A DNA stretch of 64,000 bases from an uncultured Paracoccaceae bacterium (GTDB lineage Bacteria > Pseudomonadota > Alphaproteobacteria > Rhodobacterales > Rhodobacteraceae), in the NCBI GenBank assembly GCA_951812615.1, contig CATOSU010000002.1, positions 558,001 to 622,000 of the forward strand. The letters are read 5' to 3'. Positions within the stretch are counted from its first letter, which is position 1. The number at the start of each line of letters is the position of its first letter. Below are positions 38,643-46,613 of the stretch, piece by piece. The position numbers and the translations under genes are program-made. The notes beneath the pieces were generated by a model. That model searched no databases and was not told where the DNA came from. It saw nothing but the letters and a program-made list of their open reading frames with translations.

Positions 38643-39053
38643 ATGACCCCCGAACTCACCGTCCTCACGCTCGCCGCGCTGCTGCAGGTCGGGCAGCTCT
38701 GCCTGATGGCCGTGCCCGCCAATCTCGAACTGGGCACCGGCAAAACCCTCAGCCCGCGCGACCGTGACCGCCTCGGCGGCGCGCTCGAGGATCAGATGTC
38801 GCCGCGCACCGCACGTCTCTTCCGCGCCATGAACAACCATTTCGAGGGCCTGATCCTCTTCACCATCGCCGTGCTCGTCCTCACGCTGTCGGGCCAGTCC
38901 GGGCCCTTTACGGCGGCCTGCGCATGGATCTACCTCGTCGCCCGCGTGCTTTATGTCCCGGCCTATGCCTTCGGCCTCAGCCCGTGGCGGTCCCTGATCT
39001 GGTTCACCGGCTTTCTGGCCACCCTTGCCATGCTGCTGGCGGCCCTGACATGA
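38643..39053 (+). CDS. MAPEG family membrane protein
   Basis: 136-aa protein with four hydrophobic helices and MAPEG (eicosanoid/glutathione metabolism) features: an ALLQVGQLCLMAVPANLELG first helix and the RAMNNHFEGLILF second-helix pattern with its conserved Asn and Glu. Bacterial MAPEG proteins have glutathione-dependent or unknown activity. It lies 99 nt after the thioesterase and before the lpd upstream repeats. Confidence 0.82.
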   Translation: MTPELTVLTLAALLQVGQLCLMAVPANLELGTGKTLSPRDRDRLGGALEDQMSPRTARLFRAMNNHFEGLILFTIAVLVLTLSGQSGPFTAACAWIYLVARVLYVPAYAFGLSPWRSLIWFTGFLATLAMLLAALT

Positions 39054-39055
39054 TG

Positions 39056-39126
39056 CTTCATCTTTGTCCAAATACTCCGGGGGTGAATTGCGCCGCAGGC
39101 GCAAGAGGGGGCTGGCCCCCTTCCCC
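39056..39126 (+). repeat. Roseobacter-type intergenic repeat with two hairpins
   Basis: It begins CTTCATCTTTGTCCAAATAC and continues with a G-rich stretch. It then has hairpins at 39088-39104 (7-bp stem, loop GCA) and 39107-39120 (6-bp GC stem, loop TG), followed by C-runs. From memory, sequences starting 'TCATCTTTGTCCAAATACTCC' recur between genes in roseobacter genomes. It starts 2 nt after the MAPEG stop and probably ends that transcript. Confidence 0.55.
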
Positions 39127-39150
39127 CCTCCCGCAATTCTGCGCTGCGGC

Positions 39151-39179
39151 GGTGCACGGCTGGTGCACGCCAGGTGCAC
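39151..39179 (+). promoter_or_regulatory. Three GGTGCAC repeats at 11-bp spacing before lpd
   Basis: GGTGCAC occurs at 39151, 39162 and 39173, exactly 11 bp apart and therefore on one face of the helix, 35-64 nt before the lpd ATG. Each contains the palindromic GTGCAC. It could be an operator array for a multimeric regulator of lpd, or part of the neighbouring intergenic repeat. Confidence 0.45.
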
Positions 39180-39214
39180 CGGTATCACCCCCCGATTTTC
39201 GATAGGAGACCCCC

Positions 39215-40603
39215 ATGGCCAATTACGACGTCATCATCATCGGCTCCGGCCCCGGCGGCTATGTCTGCGCCATCCGCTGCGCCCAGCTCGGCCTGAAAAC
39301 CGCCTGTGTCGAGGGCCGCGAAACCCTCGGCGGCACCTGCCTGAACGTGGGCTGCATCCCCTCCAAGGCCCTGCTGCATGCCAGCCACATGCTGCACGAG
39401 GCCGAGCACAATTTCGCCAAGATGGGGCTCAAGGGCAAATCCCCCTCCGTCGACTGGAAGGGCATGCTGGCCTACAAGGATGACGTGATCGGGCAGAACA
39501 CCAAGGGCATCGAATTCCTCTTCAAAAAGAACAAGGTAGACTGGATCAAAGGCTGGGCCTCGATCCCCGCCGCCGGCCAGGTTCAGGTCGGAGACGAGCT
39601 GCACAGCGCCAAGAACATCATCGTCGCATCCGGGTCCGAACCCTCCAGCCTGCCGGGCGTCGAAGTGGACGAAAAGATCGTCGTCACCTCCACCGGCGCG
39701 CTGGACCTGGGCAAGGTGCCAAAAAAGATGGTCGTTATCGGCGCCGGCGTGATCGGGCTCGAACTGGGCAGCGTTTATAACCGTCTCGGCACCGAGGTGA
39801 CGGTGATCGAATATCTCGACGCGGTCACCCCGGGCATGGACGCCGAAGTTCAGAAGACCTTCCAGCGCCTGTTGAAAAAGCAGGGCATGAATTTCGTCAT
39901 GGGCGCCGCCGTGCAAAAGACCGAAGCCACCAAAACCAAGGCCAAGGTCACCTACAAATTGCGCAAGGATGACAGCGAACACGTGATCGACGCCGACGTG
40001 GTCCTGCTGGCCACCGGCCGGCAACCCTTCACGGACGGGCTGGGCCTCGACAAGCTGGGCGTCGACATGAGCCCGCGCGGACAGATCACGGTCGGCGATG
40101 ACTGGCAGACCAACGTCAAGGGCCTCTACGCGATCGGCGACGTGATCGACGGGCCGATGCTGGCCCACAAAGCCGAGGATGAGGGCATGGCCGTGGCAGA
40201 ACGGGTTGCGGGCAAGCACGGGCATGTGAATTACGGGGTCATTCCGGGGGTGATCTATACCCACCCCGAGGTCGCCACCGTCGGCCAGACCGAACAGCAG
40301 CTCAAGGAAGCCGGGCACGCCTACAAGGTCGGCAAGTTCTCCTTCATGGGCAACGGACGGGCCAAGGCGAACTTTGCCGGCGACGGCTTCGTGAAACTGC
40401 TGGCGGACAAGGAAACCGACCGGATCCTCGGCTGCCATATCATCGGGCCGGGCGCCGGTGACCTGATCCACGAGATCTGCGTCGCGATGGAATTCGGCGC
40501 CTCGGCCGAAGACGTAGCCCTGACCTGCCACGCCCATCCGACCTATTCCGAAGCAGTGCGCGAAGCCGCGCTGGCCTGCGGCGACGGTGCAATCCACAGC
40601 TGA
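39215..40603 (+). CDS. lpd: Dihydrolipoyl dehydrogenase (E3)
   Basis: 462-aa FAD enzyme reoxidising dihydrolipoyl groups of 2-oxoacid dehydrogenases with NAD. The FAD site is [15 protein letters not shown], the redox-active disulfide is [13 protein letters not shown] near residue 42, the NAD site is [12 protein letters not shown] near residue 178, and the C-terminal catalytic His-Glu is in HAHPTYSEA. Its position after sucAB suggests it is the E3 of the 2-oxoglutarate complex. AGGAG precedes the ATG. A 161-nt repeat-rich gap separates it from the MAPEG gene, so it may have its own promoter. Confidence 0.97.
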   Translation: MANYDVIIIGSGPGGYVCAIRCAQLGLKTACVEGRETLGGTCLNVGCIPSKALLHASHMLHEAEHNFAKMGLKGKSPSVDWKGMLAYKDDVIGQNTKGIEFLFKKNKVDWIKGWASIPAAGQVQVGDELHSAKNIIVASGSEPSSLPGVEVDEKIVVTSTGALDLGKVPKKMVVIGAGVIGLELGSVYNRLGTEVTVIEYLDAVTPGMDAEVQKTFQRLLKKQGMNFVMGAAVQKTEATKTKAKVTYKLRKDDSEHVIDADVVLLATGRQPFTDGLGLDKLGVDMSPRGQITVGDDWQTNVKGLYAIGDVIDGPMLAHKAEDEGMAVAERVAGKHGHVNYGVIPGVIYTHPEVATVGQTEQQLKEAGHAYKVGKFSFMGNGRAKANFAGDGFVKLLADKETDRILGCHIIGPGAGDLIHEICVAMEFGASAEDVALTCHAHPTYSEAVREAALACGDGAIHS

Positions 40604-40926
40604 GCCATTGCGGCACGCGTGTCGTAGGATGGGTGATCTCACCCATCCTACCGGGCACCGGTCGCCATGCTGCAGATATGGCGGATCAGAGACGTGGCTG
40701 GTGGACCAGCCGGACCCTGTGCCAGCATTCGCGCCGATCATCCCCGGTTTTGGTCCACTCGGGCGCCGTTTTCGCCGGCCTGTGTCCGGCCGCAACAATT
40801 CGCCGGTCAGCGGCCTGAACCGCGGCCCGTTTCCGTCAGACCGGCAAAGCTCACCCTGTCCGAAGGCCCCTGCACCGGCAGTTCATCGCAAAACCCGGAG
40901 GTCTCCGGGCACCCACGGGCAAGAGC
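40604..40926. other. 323-nt gap between convergent lpd and OmpA-family gene
   Basis: It contains the 28-nt palindrome at 40624-40651 near the lpd end. The remaining 275 nt are GC-rich with no ORF that looks like a protein, no tRNA and no further strong hairpin that I can see. Confidence 0.5.
40624..40651. repeat. REP-like palindrome GTAGGATGGGTGA...
   Basis: 13-bp perfect arms (40624-40636 and 40639-40651) separated by TC, 20 nt after the lpd stop and without a T-run. From memory, GTAGG(A/G)TGGGTGA palindromes are widespread intergenic repeats in many proteobacterial genomes, so this is probably a REP-type element that may also act as a terminator. Confidence 0.55.
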
Positions 40927-42162
40927 TTATCGCTTGCGAACCTCCACACGCCGGTTCAGCGCCTTGCCATCCGCTGTCGCATTGCTGGCGACCGGTTCGG
41001 CCTCGCCCTTGCCCACCGGCTGTAACCTGCCGGCATCAATGCCGTTTTCCACCAGCCAGCCCACCACCGAGGCGGAACGACGCTGTGACAGGTCCTGATT
41101 GAACGCATCGCTGCCGTCCGCGTCCGTGTGGCCCTCGATATCCACCACCAGCTCCGGTGCGGCCTGCAGCGCAGTCAGAAGCTGTTTCAGCGCCGTGGCC
41201 GAAGACGCCTTGGGAATGTCCTTGTTATGATCGAAATAAATCCCGTAGATGCGGAACACGCCGTCCTCGTTCAGCGCCTTCACGATCGGGTCCACGGCGT
41301 CGCTTGCTTCGGCCCCGGCAGACGGCGTGCTGCAGGGCGTCACCGTGCCTTCCGGCGCCGGCGGGCCGCCCCAGACCGACCGGCTGCGCTGACGGTAGCG
41401 CGCCCCGGCGAGGGCACCGGTGCTGTCGATGGTCAGGAAGGCCGTGCCGGTAATGCCCTGATCCGATTTCCAGCTGACCAGCGCAACACCGTCCTGCACC
41501 GCGCCGGTGATCGTCCCGGTGCTGTGGCCTCCGTTTCCAAGGTAGCAGCCGGTCACGCCGGTCCCGTCCTGCTTCAGTTCCAGCGTATCCTTGCGCCCGG
41601 TCTGGAATACGCCGGTAAACCGGTCCTCGCCCATGGGCGGATCAAGCGTGCCCTGCGCGATGACCTCGTTCAGATAGATCCACGCCGCGGTCTCGGACTG
41701 GGCGCCCTGCACCGTGAACCGCAGCCAGCGAAACGGCCCGGGCTGAGTCACATCGGTCAGAGTTCCGCCGTCCGCCGCCGCGACCAGTGTGGCGATTGCG
41801 GTGTAGCCGGTTTCAGGTCCCTCGGCGCTGCCTTCGACGCGGACTATTCTGGCCGATCCGCCGACGACGCCGCCCGGCCGTTCACCGGCCCCGGTGATCC
41901 CCACCGCATCCAGCATCGCCGGCGCGATCAGTTCGAACACGAACGGATAGGGTAGCGGAAGTTTCTTGGTTGATGCGTTCCAGTTGCTTGCGGGATTACC
42001 ATCGGTCAGGGCCAGCGCTTTGTTCAGATCCGCCGGCGCCGAGACCAGCACCGCGCCCCGGGCCAGGGTTAGAAGATCAACCTGTGGCGGGGCCTCGTCC
42101 TGCGCGAATGCCGGGCGCATGAAGGCGATTGCCAGCGCCATAAAGAAACCGATCCGTACCAT
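40927..42162 (-). CDS. OmpA-family peptidoglycan-binding protein
   Basis: 411-aa secreted protein with a signal peptide (about residues 1-20, ending AFA) and a C-terminal OmpA-like domain (residues 290-411). The peptidoglycan-binding pattern is seen as VDIEGHTDADGSDAFNQDLSQRRSASV and LNRRVEV. The N-terminal 200 residues look like a beta-sandwich with a DGNPASNWNAS start reminiscent of discoidin-type domains. It probably links envelope and cell wall, and is probably not a porin because no beta-barrel pattern is apparent. ATG 42162 has GGAG upstream. Confidence 0.83.
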   Translation of the reverse strand: MVRIGFFMALAIAFMRPAFAQDEAPPQVDLLTLARGAVLVSAPADLNKALALTDGNPASNWNASTKKLPLPYPFVFELIAPAMLDAVGITGAGERPGGVVGGSARIVRVEGSAEGPETGYTAIATLVAAADGGTLTDVTQPGPFRWLRFTVQGAQSETAAWIYLNEVIAQGTLDPPMGEDRFTGVFQTGRKDTLELKQDGTGVTGCYLGNGGHSTGTITGAVQDGVALVSWKSDQGITGTAFLTIDSTGALAGARYRQRSRSVWGGPPAPEGTVTPCSTPSAGAEASDAVDPIVKALNEDGVFRIYGIYFDHNKDIPKASSATALKQLLTALQAAPELVVDIEGHTDADGSDAFNQDLSQRRSASVVGWLVENGIDAGRLQPVGKGEAEPVASNATADGKALNRRVEVRKR

Positions 42163-42298
42163 TGGAAACTCCGGGATAACCACACCTGCCGACAACGTAA
42201 GCGAGAGAAATCGGTGTGGCAAACGGCAATACTGTGGCGGGGGTCGTGCCGCGCGGCCCGATCTGCTAGCGTCCGGCGCATCGCGTGGAGGAGGAACA

Positions 42299-42658
42299 AT
42301 GGACCGTCAACATGTCATGCAGGGGCTGTTCATTCTCTGGGTCGCCGGGATGGCCTGGTCGGCGTGGTCGGTGTTCGGCATGGCCCCCACCGGCGACGGG
42401 CTGGTGCGCGGCATTAACAAGATTTTCGGATTTCTCGTCGGACAGGCCGGCGCAGGGCTGTGCGCAATTCTTCTGTTGATCCTGGGTTGGGGCCGGACCG
42501 GACGGGCCGACAAGTGGCTGGCCCGCGGTCCTGCGGTGATGTCGCTGATTGCGGCCCTGATTATTCTGGGCCTGATCGCATGGATGCGTCACATGCAGCC
42601 TGAGCCGAACATTCAGCCGCCCGGCAAGGTCACCGCGCCAGCCGCGGTTGCGGACTGA
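42299..42658 (+). CDS. Hypothetical membrane protein
   Basis: 119-aa protein with three predicted membrane helices (about residues 6-26, 42-64 and 77-97) and a Pro-rich C-terminal tail. I recognise no domain. GGAGGAGG precedes the ATG, so translation is likely strong. It is divergent from the OmpA-family gene (136-nt gap) and converges directly with the PPOX-type gene. Confidence 0.7.
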   Translation: MDRQHVMQGLFILWVAGMAWSAWSVFGMAPTGDGLVRGINKIFGFLVGQAGAGLCAILLLILGWGRTGRADKWLARGPAVMSLIAALIILGLIAWMRHMQPEPNIQPPGKVTAPAAVAD

Positions 42659-43264
42659 TCACCACAGCGTTTTCGCGGCGCGGGGCGCCCAGTCCCGGTC
42701 ATAAGCCGGACCGTCGATTTCGCCGCTGGTCATTTCGGCCAGAATGTCGCCCACGGTCGGAAGGTCGCCGCTCTGATCCTCGCCCGACCACGTGCCCGAT
42801 CGCAGCAGTGCCCGCGCACATTGCGAATAGATCTCGGCGATCCGGATGACGATGACGGTGGCAGGTTGCCGGCCCCTGCGTTCGAAACGGGCGCGCAGCG
42901 CCGTGTCCGCAGTCAGCTTCGCGGTGCCGTTCACCCGGATCACGTTGTTCGATCCGGGCACCAGAAACATCAGCGACACCCGGCCATCGGCCACGATGTT
43001 GCGCAGGCTGTCGAGCCGGTTGTTGCCGCGCCAGTCCGGCATGGCCAGCGTCTGTGGATCAAGCTCCTGCACCGCCGGCCCGTCGTCGCCACGCGGGCTG
43101 CCATCCGTGCCGTCGGGACCGACCGTCGACAGGATGCAGAGCCGCGATGTCATGATCCAGCGGCGATAGGCCGGGGTCAGGCGGGTTGCCACTTTGCGCA
43201 GGGCCGGTTCGCCCGGGGTTCCGTACAACGCTTCCAGCGCCGCTATGTCCTCAACGTACTGCAT
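42659..43264 (-). CDS. Pyridoxamine 5'-phosphate oxidase family flavoprotein
   Basis: About 201-aa PNPOx-like split-barrel protein. It has CILSTVGPDGTDGSPRGD near residue 45, typical of FMN-binding PPOX domains, and a PDWRGNNRLDSLRNI stretch seen in the MSMEG_1061-type subgroup. It probably binds FMN or F420/haem; its substrate is unknown. ATG 43264 is preferred to the in-frame TTG at 43273. Either start overlaps the end of the plsC gene. Confidence 0.83.
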   Translation of the reverse strand: MQYVEDIAALEALYGTPGEPALRKVATRLTPAYRRWIMTSRLCILSTVGPDGTDGSPRGDDGPAVQELDPQTLAMPDWRGNNRLDSLRNIVADGRVSLMFLVPGSNNVIRVNGTAKLTADTALRARFERRGRQPATVIVIRIAEIYSQCARALLRSGTWSGEDQSGDLPTVGDILAEMTSGEIDGPAYDRDWAPRAAKTLW

Positions 43265-43991
43265 CCGGATCAAACCCCGCTTCGCGCATCAATTCATTGG
43301 ACCGGCCTTCCACGCGCTCTTCGAGCTGTGCCATGAAGGTGTCCTTGGGAATGCCGGCCGGCATCGGGTCGAGAAACTCGACAACCGCCGTCCCCGGATT
43401 GCGCAGAATGCCCTTTTTCGGCCAGAACAGGCCTACATTCCCGGCAACCGGATGGCAAACGCTGCCCAACCCTTCGTACAACACGGCGGTGCCTACCTTG
43501 TAGGGTTTGTACGTGCCCGGCGGCACCCGCGTGCCCTGCGGGTAGATCACCAACTGACCCGGTTCCTCGAATTCCTTTGCGACGTCCTTGACCATCTTGG
43601 CGATGGTCGCCCCGCGCCTGCCCCGGTCAACCGGAATACAGCCCAGCCGTTTTGCGTAGAGCCCGATAAACGGGGTCCACAGAAGCTCTTTCTTCATGAT
43701 GAATTTGGGCTGCGGCAGGGCGTCGAAGATCAGGATGATGTCGAAGAAAGACTGGTGCTTGGCGGCGACCACCACTTCCTCGGTCGGAACGGTGCCGCGT
43801 ACCTCGCCCCGGATCCCGACCATCCAGCGCGCGCACCAGATCGTGTAGCGGGCATAGATCTTGCACGCGGTTAATGCACCCTTCTTGGCCACGAGGGCGT
43901 AGGGGAAGAACAGGACTCCAAGGATGGCCATGAAAATGTAAATCTGGATCACGAAGATCAGCGAAACCGGATATCGCCAGGCCAGTTTCAT
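43251..43991 (-). CDS. plsC: 1-acyl-sn-glycerol-3-phosphate acyltransferase
   Basis: 246-aa PlsC-type LPLAT making phosphatidic acid. It has an N-terminal membrane helix (residues 8-32), catalytic HX4D as KHQSFFD near residue 79 and the substrate motif YPQGTR (a conservative EGTR variant) near residue 150. The ATG overlaps the ftsX stop (TGATG), so it is coupled to ftsEX. Confidence 0.93.
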   Translation of the reverse strand: MKLAWRYPVSLIFVIQIYIFMAILGVLFFPYALVAKKGALTACKIYARYTIWCARWMVGIRGEVRGTVPTEEVVVAAKHQSFFDIILIFDALPQPKFIMKKELLWTPFIGLYAKRLGCIPVDRGRRGATIAKMVKDVAKEFEEPGQLVIYPQGTRVPPGTYKPYKVGTAVLYEGLGSVCHPVAGNVGLFWPKKGILRNPGTAVVEFLDPMPAGIPKDTFMAQLEERVEGRSNELMREAGFDPDAVR

Positions 43992-44884
43992 CAGCTGAGC
44001 CTTCTGAGAGTTCTGCGCGCGGCGGCGCCGGTGGCAAGCAGCGCCACCAGAGCCCCCAGCGGCGGGATGAGCACGGGCCAGAGCCAGGTCGCCCCCTGAA
44101 AGCCCAGACCGGTGAGAAAGCCGCCTTCGTCCGAGGCCGAGGGCAGCAGCAGAACACCGGCGAGCCCCAGCACGACACCCACTGTGGCCCCCAGAAAGGC
44201 GCGGATGGTAAAGCGTCGGACGAAGGCCAGCGCGATGTAATTGTCGCGGGCACCGACAAGGCGCAGCACTTCGATCACCTGATGGTTGGCAGCCAGTGCC
44301 GCCTGCGCCGCCAGCGTGATCATCGCCGCCATCGCACCACCGATCAGCAGGATCGAGATCCAGCCCAGCCGCCGCAGGCTCCGCGCGGCATCGACCAGGG
44401 GTTTTCGCCATCGAGTATGGTCGTCCAGCGTCGCTCCGGGCACCTCGGCGGCCAGCCGCAGCCGCAGGCCCTGCGCGTCATATCCGGTGCTGTCCTCGAT
44501 CACCTCGACAAGCTGCGGCATCGGCAGCTGATCCAGCGGCAGATCCGGGCCGAACCACGGTGCCAGAAGCGCCGCCTGTTCCGCGGCGCTCAGCGCACGG
44601 GCCGACGCCACGCCCGGTGTCTGTTTCAGAACGGTCAGCGCGGCTTCGGTCTGTGCGGCCATCTGGTCGGCCGGAGCGGAGATGCGGATGGTTGCGCTGC
44701 GCGCCAGTTCCTCGGCCCAGCGATGCGCCAGCCGCCCCGATGCCAGCGACAGCGCCAGTGCGAAAACGGTGAGAAACGCCATTGCCCCGGACGCAAACAG
44801 TGTCAGCCGGGCCGTGAACCCCGTGGGCGGAACCACCCGGTCGGCCTGTGCATCACCGACGATGAGATTGATGATCGCGTTCAC
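43991..44884 (-). CDS. ftsX: Cell division protein FtsX
   Basis: 297-aa membrane subunit of the FtsEX ABC-type complex that links septal peptidoglycan hydrolysis to ATP use. It has four transmembrane helices (residues about 25-48, 170-195, 220-245 and 265-288) and a periplasmic domain between the first two. The stop overlaps the plsC start and its ATG overlaps the ftsE stop by 4 nt, so ftsE-ftsX-plsC form one operon. Confidence 0.93.
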   Translation of the reverse strand: MNAIINLIVGDAQADRVVPPTGFTARLTLFASGAMAFLTVFALALSLASGRLAHRWAEELARSATIRISAPADQMAAQTEAALTVLKQTPGVASARALSAAEQAALLAPWFGPDLPLDQLPMPQLVEVIEDSTGYDAQGLRLRLAAEVPGATLDDHTRWRKPLVDAARSLRRLGWISILLIGGAMAAMITLAAQAALAANHQVIEVLRLVGARDNYIALAFVRRFTIRAFLGATVGVVLGLAGVLLLPSASDEGGFLTGLGFQGATWLWPVLIPPLGALVALLATGAAARRTLRRLS

Positions 44885-45558
44885 AGATCGGCCCCCGCCA
44901 GTTGCAGACGCCGGTTCGAAATCCGCAGGACACGGGCCTGAACCTGACTTTTGGCGGCGCGGATCAGGGCGAGGTCATGGGTGGCAATCAGCACGGTCTT
45001 GCCCATCTTGTTCAGTTCGATCAGCAGTTGCAGCAGCCGCTGCGACATGTCCCAGTCGACATTGCCTGTCGGTTCGTCCGCCAGCACCACGTCGGGCGAC
45101 ATGATCACCGCCCGCGCCAGCGCCGCCCTTTGGCGTTCCCCGCCCGACAGTTCGGGCGGGCGGGCATCGGCCCGGTCCGACAACCCCACCCAGGACAGAA
45201 GTTCTGCCAGATTGGCGTTCTCCTGTCCCAGATCGCGCCCCGACACGGTCAGCGGCAGCGCCACGTTGTCGGCCACGGGCAGATGGTCCAGAAACCGGCA
45301 ATCCTGATGCACGATCCCCATCCGCCGGCGCATCATCGCCATCTGGTCGCGGTCCAGTGCGCGCATATCCGTCTCAAAAGCGCGGACCTGGCCGGCGGTG
45401 GCCTGCAATTCACCGTAGCAAAGCTTGAGAAACGTGGTTTTCCCGGACCCGGACGGACCGGTCAGGAAGTGAAACGATCCGGGGCTCAGACGAATAGAGA
45501 GATCGCTCAGAAGCTCGCCTCCGCCATAGCTGTATGCAACCTGTTCCAGCTCGATCAC
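44881..45558 (-). CDS. ftsE: Cell division ATP-binding protein FtsE
   Basis: 225-aa ABC ATPase. It has Walker A GPSGSGKTT near residue 34, signature LSGGERQRAALARA, Walker B VVLADEPTG and the H-loop THDLA. GTG 45558 is chosen because FtsE proteins normally begin MIELE and GAGGGA lies just upstream; ATG 45582 in frame is an alternative. It is divergent from the zinc-ribbon gene across 184 nt that presumably hold both promoters. Confidence 0.94.
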   Translation of the reverse strand: MIELEQVAYSYGGGELLSDLSIRLSPGSFHFLTGPSGSGKTTFLKLCYGELQATAGQVRAFETDMRALDRDQMAMMRRRMGIVHQDCRFLDHLPVADNVALPLTVSGRDLGQENANLAELLSWVGLSDRADARPPELSGGERQRAALARAVIMSPDVVLADEPTGNVDWDMSQRLLQLLIELNKMGKTVLIATHDLALIRAAKSQVQARVLRISNRRLQLAGADL

Positions 45559-45742
45559 GGCCAATCCCTCGTTCCCGGGCATTTCTGCCCTTGCCTTTGC
45601 GCCATTGCAAGACCGGCCATACGTTGCTGTATATACGCAGTGACCCGGTGGTTTTTCATTGGCTCTTTCTTATGCACCGTCAAAACCATATGGTGAGTGC
45701 AAAATGCAAGAGCAGTCAGGGTTGGGGTATCGGAGAGGCAAC

Positions 45743-46573
45743 ATGCGGCTGACATGTCCAAATTGCGGCGCGCAATATGAAGTGCCTGACCAGGTGATCC
45801 CGATCGACGGGCGCGATGTGCAGTGTTCGAACTGCGGCACCACTTGGTTTCAGGATCACCCCGACAATCCGCAACCATCACCACAGACGGCCGAACCGGA
45901 GGTCGAGGATTGGGAAACCGACGCGGACGAGGCGGAGTATTTCGAGGACCCTGACAATTTCGAGGACCCGGAGCCGGAACCCCCGGCGGATCCGCTTGAA
46001 GACGACGACGACGAAGAAGAAGAATATCAGCCCGCCGTTCCCGAGCGCGATGCGAACATCAATGACGTGTTGCGCGAAGAGGCCGAACGCGAGGCCCGTT
46101 TGCGGGCCCAGGAAGAGGCCAGCGGGCTGGAAAGCCAGCCGGATCTGGGGCTGGAGCCGCCCGAAGACGACGCGCGGCGCCGCGCCGAAGAGGCCCGCGC
46201 CCGCATGGCCCGCCTGCGCGGCGAAGAACCGGCCGCCGAAGACCCCATCCCCGAAACCGAAAGCCGCCGCGGACTGCTGCCCGATATCGACGAGATCAAT
46301 TCGAGCCTGAAAAACACCGACAAGGCGGTGGCCCCGGCATCCGCACCGGTTGTATCGGGCGCCCGGCCCCGGCGCAGGTCCGGCGGGTTCTCGCGCGGCA
46401 TTGCCATTTCATTGCTGATCGCGCTGGCGCTGTTGCTGATCTATTCCAATGCGCCGAAGATTTCGGCCGCGCTGCCGCAGGCGGACCCGGCCCTGAACGC
46501 CTATGTGGCCGTGATCGACAACGCGCGGATCTGGCTGGATCAGAAACTGGGGGGGCTCATTCCCCAGCAGTAA
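45743..46573 (+). CDS. Zinc-ribbon (MJ0042-type) membrane protein
   Basis: 276-aa protein with an N-terminal zinc ribbon, CPNCGAQYEVPD...CSNCGTTW (residues 4-36). A long acidic, Pro-rich and Arg/Glu-rich region (residues 45-200), probably disordered, follows. One transmembrane helix lies near residues 220-238 and a short periplasmic tail after it. MJ0042-type proteins are common in alphaproteobacteria and of unknown function. GGAGAGG precedes ATG 45743. Confidence 0.83.
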   Translation: MRLTCPNCGAQYEVPDQVIPIDGRDVQCSNCGTTWFQDHPDNPQPSPQTAEPEVEDWETDADEAEYFEDPDNFEDPEPEPPADPLEDDDDEEEEYQPAVPERDANINDVLREEAEREARLRAQEEASGLESQPDLGLEPPEDDARRRAEEARARMARLRGEEPAAEDPIPETESRRGLLPDIDEINSSLKNTDKAVAPASAPVVSGARPRRRSGGFSRGIAISLLIALALLLIYSNAPKISAALPQADPALNAYVAVIDNARIWLDQKLGGLIPQQ

Positions 46574-46613
46574 TCCGCGAACCGGGCGGTGCGTAACGCT
46601 GGTCGTCCGACGC

